From the NCBI RefSeq assembly GCF_027913035.1, contig NZ_CP115775.1, forward strand, positions 992,001-1,056,000: a stretch of DNA of 64,000 bases, read 5' to 3'. The notes beneath the pieces are model-generated. The model was not told the DNA's origin. It ran no database searches and saw only the letters and a program-made list of their open reading frames with translations. This document shows positions 8,056-15,804 of the stretch, piece after piece (position 1 is the first letter of the stretch; each line of letters opens with the position of its first letter). A program made the position numbers and the translations under genes. Source of the DNA: Paracoccus albus (lineage in GTDB: Bacteria > Pseudomonadota > Alphaproteobacteria > Rhodobacterales > Rhodobacteraceae).

Positions 8056-8087
8056 GGCAGGCCGGGCGGAATTACCGCCCGGCCTGC
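8056..8087 (+). terminator. Strong intra-operon hairpin between binding protein and permease
   Basis: GCAGGCCGGGCGG (8057-8069) and CCGCCCGGCCTGC (8075-8087) form a perfect 13-bp stem with a 5-nt loop and no U-tract. Hairpins in this position often protect the upstream mRNA or cause partial attenuation, so that the binding protein is made in excess of the membrane subunits. Confidence 0.65.
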
Positions 8088-8110
8088 TGCCTGCATCAGG
8101 GGCAATCGGA

Positions 8111-9061
8111 ATGGCTGAAAATCGGGATGAGAAATTCAGATACCCCCTGCGTTGGCGTCTGATGGATGCCGCAGAGGCGGTGCTGGATATCATCTGGCCG
8201 CGCCGTTTCTCGGCATGGACTGGCTGGGTGTTGCTTTTGCCCGCAATCTTGCTGGTTGGCATACTCGTTCTGGGACTGGTGGTGATCGCCGACAGTTCAT
8301 TGCACGTCCTTGATCGCAGCACCTTTCTGCCGTCGGAAGCGTATACGTTTGAAAACTACGCGACGATTGCCGACAGTGCGACCTATTGGCGGATATTCTG
8401 GCGCTCCGGCCTTGGTGCGTTGTTGACCGTTGTTTTTACGCTGATCCTTGCCTTCCCCTTCGCCTATATCCTTGTACGCACGCGCAGCGCACTGACACGC
8501 AAGCTTTTGCTGGTCGCGCTGTTTCTGCCGTTCTTCATCGGACAGGTTGTCAGGGCCTATGGAATGCTGATCCTGCTGGGCAGCAATGGTATGGCGAATG
8601 AGGCACTTGGTCTGATCGGGGTAGAGCCGCTGCGGCTTTTGTTCAACTTTCCGGCGGTCGTGTTCGGGCTGGTGCAATATATGCTGCCCTTTGCCGTGCT
8701 GATGCTTGCGCCCGCGCTGACGGGGATCCCGCAAGAGATCGAGACGGCGGCAAGCTCTTTGGGTGCGAACTGGTGGCGCAGCCTGTGGCATGTGGTTCTG
8801 CCGATGGCCAAGCCCGGTCTGGTGGGCGCCGGAGTGGTTGTGGGCACCCTTTCGCTGACCGATTTCGCCATGCCCGCGATGCTGGGCGGCGGGTCGCAGG
8901 ATTTTATTGCCAACGCGATCTATGACCAGTTCTTCAGGACTGCGGATCAGGGGTTGGGTGCCGCACTTGCCATGCTTCTGGTGCTGCTCGGCTCGGTTCT
9001 GGTCGCGATCGTTATCGGGCTGTTTGGCGCAGGGACGATGGGGATGGGTGCGCGCAAATGA
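8111..9061 (+). CDS. ABC transporter permease, polyamine (PotB) type
   Basis: A 316-residue inner-membrane subunit with about six transmembrane segments, the first at residues ~37-60 (WVLLLPAILLVGILVLGLVV). The EAA loop that contacts the ATPase reads EIETAASSLGANWWRSLWHV. The ATG at 8111 has a weak GGA-type ribosome site and follows the intra-operon hairpin. The stop overlaps the start of the second permease (ATGA). It forms the translocation channel with its partner. Confidence 0.9.
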   Translation: MAENRDEKFRYPLRWRLMDAAEAVLDIIWPRRFSAWTGWVLLLPAILLVGILVLGLVVIADSSLHVLDRSTFLPSEAYTFENYATIADSATYWRIFWRSGLGALLTVVFTLILAFPFAYILVRTRSALTRKLLLVALFLPFFIGQVVRAYGMLILLGSNGMANEALGLIGVEPLRLLFNFPAVVFGLVQYMLPFAVLMLAPALTGIPQEIETAASSLGANWWRSLWHVVLPMAKPGLVGAGVVVGTLSLTDFAMPAMLGGGSQDFIANAIYDQFFRTADQGLGAALAMLLVLLGSVLVAIVIGLFGAGTMGMGARK

Positions 9062-9855
9062 TCAGCCCGACGCAAAGATTTCTGTTCCGTCTGATCGTTC
9101 TGTTCTGTCTGTTGATCCTGACATTGCCGACGATCATCGTCGTTGGCGCGTCTTTCACGCAGGGTAATATCATCGCATTCCCGCCCGAAGGCTTTTCGCT
9201 GCAATGGTATGAGAAAATCGCTATGGCGAGGGAGTTGCGTCAGGCCTTCTGGCGATCCCTGCTGGTCTCTTTCATCTGCCTGCTGGTATCGGTGCCAATC
9301 GGCACTCTGGCGGGTATCGCGCTGACACGCTATCGCCTGCGGTTTTCGAATGCGCTTCAGGTCTATCTGCTGCTGCCCTTTACCATTCCGCTGATCGGGT
9401 CCGGCATCGGCATGATGCTGGTGTTTGGGGGTTGGGGTATTCTTGGAAATGTCTGGCCGGTTGGCGTGGCCTGCGCGGTCATTAACCTGCCTTTCATTAT
9501 CTGGTCTGTTTCATCCTCTGCCGCGTCGCTGGACCCGGACCTGGAGCTTGCGGCGGCCAATTGCGGGGCAGGGCGGGTAGAGACGTTCTTTCATGTCACC
9601 TTGCCCGGCGTCATGCCCGGCGTCATCACGGGCGGGCTGCTGATGTTCGTGCTGGCAATGACCGAATTCCTTGTCAGCCTGTTGCTGACAGATGCGCGGA
9701 CTGTGACGCTGCCCGTGCAGATCTACAACAATATTCGTTCAATCATCACGCCGGACCTCGCCGCCATTTCGTCGGTCTTTGTGCTGCTGGCGCTGATTGC
9801 GGTCTGGCTACTGGACCGGTTGGTCGGGCTGGAAATTTTTCTCAAATCTAAATGA
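9058..9855 (+). CDS. ABC transporter permease, polyamine (PotC) type
   Basis: A 265-residue membrane subunit with about six transmembrane segments, starting with FLFRLIVLFCLLILTLPTII. The EAA-type loop is DPDLELAAANCGAGRVETFF. It overlaps the first permease by four bases, indicating translational coupling. It is followed 17 bp later by the HisD paralogue, so the transporter and the enzymes are probably one transcript. Confidence 0.9.
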   Translation: MISPTQRFLFRLIVLFCLLILTLPTIIVVGASFTQGNIIAFPPEGFSLQWYEKIAMARELRQAFWRSLLVSFICLLVSVPIGTLAGIALTRYRLRFSNALQVYLLLPFTIPLIGSGIGMMLVFGGWGILGNVWPVGVACAVINLPFIIWSVSSSAASLDPDLELAAANCGAGRVETFFHVTLPGVMPGVITGGLLMFVLAMTEFLVSLLLTDARTVTLPVQIYNNIRSIITPDLAAISSVFVLLALIAVWLLDRLVGLEIFLKSK

Positions 9856-9872
9856 ACCCGGAAGGATAGGAT

Positions 9873-11198
9873 ATGGCGAAGGTCAACCTGCAACGCCTTG
9901 CATCGCTGGAACCGGCCGCTCGGAAGGCGCTTGTCCGACGCTCCGAAACCGACCTTTCATACTTTCTGGAACGGGTTCAGCCGATCCTCGATGCCGTAAA
10001 GAAAGAAGGGGATGAAGCGCTTGCGCGGCTCGGTCGCGAATTCGACAAGGCCGACGGGCTGACACCAGGTGATCTGAAGGTGACGGATGCCGATTTCGAT
10101 CGGGCCTTCGATCAGGTCGATCCGAAAGTCGTTGATGCAATCCGCTTTGGCATCGGCAATATCCGGTCCTTCCACGAAGAACAGAAGCCGGAACCGATGT
10201 GGCTGAAAGAGGTCAGGCCCGGCGCATTCGCAGGCGACCGCTTCACACCGATCAATTCGGTTGCACTGTATGTCCCGCGCGGCAAGGGGTCATTCCCGTC
10301 TGTGACCATGATGACATCCGTGCCGGGCGTCGTGGCTGGCGTCCCGAATCTTGCAATCGTGACGCCGCCCGGACCCGATGGCGCGGTCGATGCCGCGACC
10401 TTGGTGGCAGCGCGGCTGGCCGGGGTGGAAACGGTCTATAAGGTCGGCGGTGCGCAGGCAGTCGCGGCTGTCGCTTATGGGACCGACACCGTTCAGAAGG
10501 CCCGAAAGATCGTCGGTCCAGGCAGCCCGTGGGTGGTGGCGGCCAAGCGTCTTTTGGCGGGTGTGATTGATCCGGGGCTTCCTGCTGGGCCGTCCGAAAG
10601 CATCATTCTTGCCGATGAAACGGTGTCGGGCGCGCTCGCCGCTATGGATTTGCTGATAGAGGCAGAACATGGGCCGGACAGTTCAGCATGGCTTGTCACA
10701 TCTTCAGAGCGCGTCGCTGAAGAGGCCCTTTCAGCATTGCCGGATCTGTGGTCACGCATGACGCCGCAGCGGGCAGAGTTTTCGCAAAAGGTTCTGTCAG
10801 GCCCTTCGGGCGGTGTCGTTGTGGCAAATGACATGGACGATGCCTGTGCTTTTGTGAATGAATACGCGCCGGAGCATCTGGAAATCCTCTCGACCCGGCC
10901 GTTTGAATATCTGGGTGAGATTACAGAAGCCGCGGAAATTCTGTTGGGTCCGCATACGCCGGTGTCCATCGCGAACTTTGCGCTTGGCCCCAATGCTGTC
11001 CTGCCGACCTCGATGGGGGCGGCGACCTATGGTCCGCTTTCGGTGAATGATTTCATGCGCCGTAGCTCCATCGGATATGTTACGCAAAAAGGCTATCCAG
11101 TCTTGGCCGATGCTGCACGCACCCTTGCCGAGTATGAGGGCTTTTCGTCACATGCAATCGCGGTCAGCGATTTGCGCCAGAGCTATCTGAAGGGATAG
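9873..11198 (+). CDS. Histidinol-dehydrogenase paralogue (HpsN-like alcohol dehydrogenase), not biosynthetic HisD
   Basis: A 441-residue zinc- and NAD-dependent dehydrogenase of the HisD fold, which oxidises a primary alcohol through the aldehyde to a carboxylate. The catalytic pair Glu334-His335 (NEYAPEHLEI) and zinc-binding His266 and His427 are kept. Three other key HisD positions (E. coli numbering) differ: Gln259 is Glu263, Asp360 is Asn368 (SIANFALG) and His367 is Ala375 (GPNAVLPT). These are the metal and imidazole contacts, so histidinol is an unlikely substrate. HisD paralogues of this sort include sulfopropanediol 3-dehydrogenase (HpsN). It has an AAGGATAGG ribosome site and sits between transporter and zinc dehydrogenase genes. 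I infer oxidation of a CH2OH group of an imported diol. Confidence 0.85.
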   Translation: MAKVNLQRLASLEPAARKALVRRSETDLSYFLERVQPILDAVKKEGDEALARLGREFDKADGLTPGDLKVTDADFDRAFDQVDPKVVDAIRFGIGNIRSFHEEQKPEPMWLKEVRPGAFAGDRFTPINSVALYVPRGKGSFPSVTMMTSVPGVVAGVPNLAIVTPPGPDGAVDAATLVAARLAGVETVYKVGGAQAVAAVAYGTDTVQKARKIVGPGSPWVVAAKRLLAGVIDPGLPAGPSESIILADETVSGALAAMDLLIEAEHGPDSSAWLVTSSERVAEEALSALPDLWSRMTPQRAEFSQKVLSGPSGGVVVANDMDDACAFVNEYAPEHLEILSTRPFEYLGEITEAAEILLGPHTPVSIANFALGPNAVLPTSMGAATYGPLSVNDFMRRSSIGYVTQKGYPVLADAARTLAEYEGFSSHAIAVSDLRQSYLKG

Positions 11199-11201
11199 GA
11201 C

Positions 11202-12200
11202 ATGCGGGCGGTCAGACTTCATGGCATTCGTGACCTGCGCGTTGAAGATATCGCAGCCCCCTCTGCCCCCGGCATCGGGCAGGTCACAATCGCGGTGGCG
11301 TCCGCTGGTATCTGCGGCTCAGACCTCCACAATTTTTCGACGGGCGCGTGGATCACCCGCGCACCGTCAGTCGCTGGCCACGAATTTTGCGGCACGGTCA
11401 CCGCCATTGGTGCAGGTGTCAGCAGCGTCACGCCCGGCCAGAAAGTGGTTCTGGACAGCCGAGTGATCTGCGGCGAATGCCCTGAATGCCGCGCCGGTCT
11501 CGGACAGGTTTGCCGGCACTTGGGTTTTCTGGGCGAGGTTATGGATGGCGGTTTCGCGGAATTGGTCACGGTGCCTGCGCGGAACGTGCTGCCCGCGCCA
11601 GAAGGCGTCGCTGATCGGCACCTGGCGATGGCCGAACCTTTGGCGGTGGCACTTCACGCGTTGCGCCGCCTTGCACTGCCAAAAGATGCGACCCTGCTGA
11701 TTGCTGGCTGCGGTCCGATAGGCGGCCTTATCGCCTTGCTGGCATCGCGCGACGGTCATGTTGTGCTGGTGGCGGACAGGAACGAAGGGCGCGCACGGTT
11801 GGTGGCTGATACGACCGGAGCACAGATCGTCCGGCTTGCCGACCATGCCGCTTTGGCGCAGCGATTTGCGGTCGATACGACTGGCAGTGACGCAGTCATC
11901 TCGTCCCTTCTGTCTTCCCTGTCGGGCGCGGGCAGGTTGGCGCTTGTGGGAATAGGGAAGCCAAAGCCGGTAATAGACCCCGTCTATTTGGTCGAGCGAG
12001 AGATTTCCTTGCTTGGCTGCCATGCCTTCACGGATGAGGATTTGCGTGATGCCACATCCCTGCTGGCTGATCTGTCAGATGCGCTCGACGATTTTATAGG
12101 TGAGGAAATCACGTTGCATGATGTGCCGTCGGCCTATGAGCGCTTGATTGTCGGCACGGCTGAGGGTCTGAAAACAATCATTTGCTGCGGGGAGGCCTAG
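11202..12200 (+). CDS. Zinc-dependent medium-chain alcohol dehydrogenase (idonate/threonine dehydrogenase-like)
   Basis: A 332-residue MDR enzyme. Catalytic zinc ligands appear in AGICGSDLH and GHEFCG; the structural zinc site is CGECPECRAGLGQVC. The Rossmann motif is AGCGPIGGL. It starts three bases after the HisD paralogue and stops one base before the kinase gene. The closest family types are L-idonate 5-dehydrogenase and threonine dehydrogenase, which act on secondary alcohols. Paired with the SDR it could interconvert isomers of a hydroxylated substrate. HpsP-like function is possible but cannot be shown here. Confidence 0.87.
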   Translation: MRAVRLHGIRDLRVEDIAAPSAPGIGQVTIAVASAGICGSDLHNFSTGAWITRAPSVAGHEFCGTVTAIGAGVSSVTPGQKVVLDSRVICGECPECRAGLGQVCRHLGFLGEVMDGGFAELVTVPARNVLPAPEGVADRHLAMAEPLAVALHALRRLALPKDATLLIAGCGPIGGLIALLASRDGHVVLVADRNEGRARLVADTTGAQIVRLADHAALAQRFAVDTTGSDAVISSLLSSLSGAGRLALVGIGKPKPVIDPVYLVEREISLLGCHAFTDEDLRDATSLLADLSDALDDFIGEEITLHDVPSAYERLIVGTAEGLKTIICCGEA

Positions 12201-12201
12201 A

Positions 12202-13488
12202 TTGGCATCCCCCTCACGCACCGCCCAAATACGCGCAACCGCGCAGCACGATCCTGCATCGGCAGAGTCAATGCTGGAAAAACTGATCGCCGAGCTGTTC
12301 GATATCCCGGTTTCGGACCTGCGGATCAATCGCGATCAATATTCGCTCAACTCGCTTAACGGCTTCTTCGATTCCGGTGACGACAGGTTCTTCTTCAAGT
12401 TCCATCAGGAAGAGGGAGAGGAGGCGATGCGGGGTGAATATTATCGCGCCGATATCCTTTCACGCGCGGGACTGCCCGTCGATCAGCCGGTGCATATGTC
12501 AACGCTTCCCGGTGAACAGGTACTGGTTTACAGGCGCCGGCAAGAGCCGCGATTTTCCGATGTGCTTTTCGATCTGGATCAACTGCCTGATCCGGCGGCG
12601 ATGCATCGGGCAGCTGCGGCGGAGGCCGAACTTAATGACCGGCTGCTCTACAGTGCCATTGTCAGCCTGCGCCCAATTTCGCCGCAGGGTTCGCGTGCAG
12701 AGCCGATCCACCGCCTGTTCCACGAACGTCTGATCGACCCGGAAACGGGGCAGTATCCCGGCGGTCGGCTTGCGCGCTTCTATGTTGGCAAAACTTTCGA
12801 GTTTCCCGGTGGCGTGACGCTCGATTGGCCGGCGTTTCGTGACGCACGGCCGGTGCTGAACGGGCTGGAGTATACACGCAGCTTTGGCGAAATGATCGAC
12901 CTGGCACATGCCCGCTATGCGCCCGATCAGCTGGCGGATGCGGGTGGGATTGTGGCACATGGCGATGCCCATAACGCGAATGTCTGGTATGAGGCGGGGC
13001 GGGAGGCTGACCGGTTGGCATTCTTCGATCCTGCCTTCGCGGGTGACAAGGTTCCCTCGCTTCTGGCAGAGGTTAAATCTACCTTCCACAATATCTTTGC
13101 CCATCCCTTCTGGCTTTATAACCCCGAGCTGGCGGCCGAACGGTATAGTGCACATGCCGCTTTTTCAGGGGGCAGGCTGGCGATCGAAACCGATTGGTCG
13201 CCCGGTCCTGTCCGCAAGCGGCTGCTTGAGGTGAAGGCGCGGCACTATTGGAAAGGCTGGCTGGCAGAGCTTCGACGCCGCGACATGCTGCCCGAGGATT
13301 GGGAAGACGTCATCCGGATTGGCCTTTTCCTCTCGCCCACCCTGGTGATGAATCTTCGCGCCAATAGCGCTCGGCACAACCCAACCTCTTCGGCCATTGC
13401 GATGTTCGTCGCGCTGTCCGCCGGCTCGCGCCCCCTGTCTGGCCGAGATATTTTTACCGATTTTTTCGATGAGGTCGCCCCGCGATGA
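12202..13488 (+). CDS. APH-fold small-molecule kinase of unknown substrate
   Basis: A 428-residue protein with the aminoglycoside/choline kinase fold. A nucleotide-binding Lys66 lies in RFFFKFH, the catalytic loop is HGDAHNAN (253-260), and the Mg-binding Asp276 is in FFDPAF. It begins with TTG at 12202, supported by GGGGAGG six bases upstream and by the tight one-base spacing after the previous gene. It ends overlapping the FMN dehydrogenase (ATGA). Kinases of this fold phosphorylate hydroxylated metabolites such as choline, homoserine or methylthioribose, as well as drugs. In this context a catabolic kinase for a pathway intermediate is most likely. Confidence 0.75.
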   Translation: MASPSRTAQIRATAQHDPASAESMLEKLIAELFDIPVSDLRINRDQYSLNSLNGFFDSGDDRFFFKFHQEEGEEAMRGEYYRADILSRAGLPVDQPVHMSTLPGEQVLVYRRRQEPRFSDVLFDLDQLPDPAAMHRAAAAEAELNDRLLYSAIVSLRPISPQGSRAEPIHRLFHERLIDPETGQYPGGRLARFYVGKTFEFPGGVTLDWPAFRDARPVLNGLEYTRSFGEMIDLAHARYAPDQLADAGGIVAHGDAHNANVWYEAGREADRLAFFDPAFAGDKVPSLLAEVKSTFHNIFAHPFWLYNPELAAERYSAHAAFSGGRLAIETDWSPGPVRKRLLEVKARHYWKGWLAELRRRDMLPEDWEDVIRIGLFLSPTLVMNLRANSARHNPTSSAIAMFVALSAGSRPLSGRDIFTDFFDEVAPR

Positions 13489-14642
13489 GCAGGCTGGAAC
13501 GGCGATATGTCAATGTCGAGGATTTCGCCCGCGCCGCGCGTCGCAGGTTACCGCGCATTTTCGCGGACTATATTGATGGCGGTGCATTTTCCGAAACGAC
13601 CATGCACCGCAATAGTGCAGATTTCGAACGCATCGCTCTGCGACAAAGGGTCCTGAGGCCGCTCGGAACGCCCGATCTCTCGGTCGCTGTTGGGGAAAGT
13701 CGTTATGCGCTTCCATGCGGGCCGGGGCCGGTCGGATTTCAGGGGCTTTACCGGCGCGATGGCGATATAGCGATTGCGCAAGGTGCGGCGGCGGCTGGCG
13801 TGCCATTTGTGCTTTCGACTTTTTCCATCAACGGTCTTGAGGCGATCGCAAATGCTGCGGGCAAAGTGCCGGATTTTCAGCTTTATCTGGACCGGGACCC
13901 CGACATAAATGCTGCGCGGCTGGAGCTTTGCCGAGCGGTTGGCGTCAGGCGCATATTCCTGACGGTGGACACCGCGATTACCTCGATCCGAGAGCGCGAC
14001 GTCAGAAACGGGTTCCGAAGCGTCGACCGGCTGACTCCGGGGTTGATCTGGCAATTTGCGCGTAAGCCAGGGTGGTCGCTGAACATTCTGCGGCGCGGTA
14101 TGCCGCAGGTGGATATCGTCCGCGATGATGCGCAGTTTGGCAAAGGTGCCCTTGCCCAGGCGACGCAGCTTTCGTCGCGCTTGGAAAAAAACCTGACCTG
14201 GAATTTGGTTAGCGATCTTCGGCAGCAGTGGGCGGGCGAGTTAATCGTCAAAGGCATCAGCGACCCTGAAGATGCCAGACGCGCGATAGAATGCGGCGCG
14301 GAGGGTGTCGTGCTTTCCAATCATGGGGGGCGGCAGCTCGACCATGGTACATCGACCGTTTCGCGCATAGCCGAAATCAGGGATGCCCTCGGTTCAGGGC
14401 CCATTCTTTATGTTGACAGTGGCTTCAGGCGCGGATCCGACATCGTGAAGGCACTCGCCTTAGGTGCAGATTTTGTTCTGCTGGGTCGGCCCTTTGCGTG
14501 GGCCGTCGCTGCTGAGGGGCAATCGGGTGTGGACAGGTTGTTCCAGCTACTGCGCCAGGAGGTGCAGATAACGCTTCAACTCATGGGGCTGTCTACCGTC
14601 GAAGAACTGCAAACTGGCGGGCGAAAGAACCTGATTATATAG
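13485..14642 (+). CDS. FMN-dependent 2-hydroxyacid dehydrogenase (LldD/mandelate dehydrogenase family)
   Basis: A 385-residue TIM-barrel flavoprotein. The catalytic His280 lies in VVLSNHGGRQLDHG, the invariant Lys in GELIVKG, and the flavin-binding end in ILYVDSGFRRGSDIVKALAL. Family members oxidise L-2-hydroxyacids (lactate, mandelate, glycolate) to 2-oxoacids. It is the last gene of the transporter-dehydrogenase operon and overlaps the kinase by four bases. A natural role is oxidation of the 2-hydroxyacid formed by the HisD paralogue. The specific acid is unknown. Confidence 0.88.
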   Translation: MSRLERRYVNVEDFARAARRRLPRIFADYIDGGAFSETTMHRNSADFERIALRQRVLRPLGTPDLSVAVGESRYALPCGPGPVGFQGLYRRDGDIAIAQGAAAAGVPFVLSTFSINGLEAIANAAGKVPDFQLYLDRDPDINAARLELCRAVGVRRIFLTVDTAITSIRERDVRNGFRSVDRLTPGLIWQFARKPGWSLNILRRGMPQVDIVRDDAQFGKGALAQATQLSSRLEKNLTWNLVSDLRQQWAGELIVKGISDPEDARRAIECGAEGVVLSNHGGRQLDHGTSTVSRIAEIRDALGSGPILYVDSGFRRGSDIVKALALGADFVLLGRPFAWAVAAEGQSGVDRLFQLLRQEVQITLQLMGLSTVEELQTGGRKNLII

Positions 14643-15004
14643 TGCGCTAAGCAGGTTGCGCGGCGCTTTGGCTTGTTGGACGTGGTGATCGACAGTTGGC
14701 AATGGCCAGTCACAGGAAGTTTCAAGATACACACCCTTCTCACAGTCCGATTGCGCAGACATGGAGACAGCCTTTCGGCCAGTCGATCATCACCATGCTA
14801 ATCTTCTCTATACCTCTTCTGGCTCAGGCAGAGACTATCTTTGATGGCAGCACAACTCTTTGGGCGATCTGAATTGCGGCAGATATGTCGGAAAATGAGT
14901 CTGAAGAGGAAGCTTTTCACGGCGCATCAACAAGTTGAGCGGGTGGCTTGACCTCGCTTGGCGGAAAGGTTTCATTCAAAACATGCCAACCCGGAGATCA
15001 TGAG
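14643..15004. other. Intergenic region without a convincing gene
   Basis: About 360 bases between the FMN dehydrogenase and fdhD. A 26-codon frame from ATG 14794 begins with a signal-peptide-like stretch (MLIFSIPLLAQA) and then stops, so it may be the stump of a lost secreted protein. No terminator hairpin, operator dyad or repeat stood out. Confidence 0.4.
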
Positions 15005-15799
15005 TTGAGTTCCAGCACTGCCGCCGCGCGGCGCCTTGCAACAGGGGAGGCGATAGGGGTCTCGCTCGCCGAAGAGGCAGCGATAGCCGTCAGCTATGAC
15101 GGCACGACGCATGCAGTGCTGATGGGCACGCCCGATGACCTGGAAGATTTTGCCTATGGCTTCTCTCTGACTGAAGGTATTGCCGATCCAAATGAAATCG
15201 AAGCGGTCACGCCAGAGAAGACGGCGCTTGGCATTGATCTGCGAATCTGGCTGAAGCCCGATGCCGGGCAGCGCTTTATCGCACGGCGGCGCAGGACAGT
15301 CGGGCCAGTCGGCTGTGGGCTGTGCGGTGTGGAAACCCTTGAGGCGGCAATGCGAGTTCTGGAGCCGGTCACGGGCGATTGTGTCATAACGGCGAGCGAC
15401 CTGGACACGGCCATTGTGGCGATGAGTGACGGTCAAGCGCTGCGCGATGCCACAGGTGCAACGCATGGTGCAGGCTTTTATGTTCCCGGCGAAGGGCTGG
15501 TTGCGCTGCGCGAGGATGTCGGACGGCATAATGCTTTGGACAAGCTGGCGGGTTCGTTGATCCGTGGCGGTCAGACCGCGCTTTTCGCGCATGGCGCTGC
15601 GATCATGACCAGCCGGATATCTGTCGATCTGGTGCAGAAAACTGCGGCGATGGGGGTCCCGGTTCTGATCGCTCTGTCCGCGCCTACGACTGCGGCGGTC
15701 GCGGCGGCGCGATCTGCCGGGATCGGATTGGTGACGCGGGCGCGAACTGCCGCCAATGCCGAAATTCTGTGCCGGCCTGACAGGTTTGGACTGGACTGA
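15005..15799 (+). CDS. fdhD: Formate dehydrogenase accessory sulfurtransferase FdhD
   Basis: FdhD passes sulfur from a cysteine desulfurase to the molybdenum/tungsten bis-MGD cofactor of formate dehydrogenase. The sulfur-carrying CxxC motif appears as GCGLCG (cysteines 104 and 107 from this start) and the conserved GHAAAIM-like patch as FAHGAAIMTSRIS. The TTG at 15005 is chosen for a GGAG nine bases upstream; an in-frame TTG at 14948 is an alternative. No formate dehydrogenase subunit gene lies in the window, so the target is encoded elsewhere. It converges on the MFS exporter with a five-base gap. Confidence 0.9.
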   Translation: MSSSTAAARRLATGEAIGVSLAEEAAIAVSYDGTTHAVLMGTPDDLEDFAYGFSLTEGIADPNEIEAVTPEKTALGIDLRIWLKPDAGQRFIARRRRTVGPVGCGLCGVETLEAAMRVLEPVTGDCVITASDLDTAIVAMSDGQALRDATGATHGAGFYVPGEGLVALREDVGRHNALDKLAGSLIRGGQTALFAHGAAIMTSRISVDLVQKTAAMGVPVLIALSAPTTAAVAAARSAGIGLVTRARTAANAEILCRPDRFGLD

Positions 15800-15804
15800 C
15801 AGGC

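Noticed and set aside
6823..8322. 499-codon minus-strand frame opposite the transporter genes
   Set aside because: No domain, crosses three genuine genes on the other strand, and is rich in Arg/Gly as expected for an antisense shadow.
9873..11198. Annotation as biosynthetic histidinol dehydrogenase hisD
   Set aside because: Key metal and imidazole contacts are replaced, and the gene sits in a catabolic operon without other his genes.
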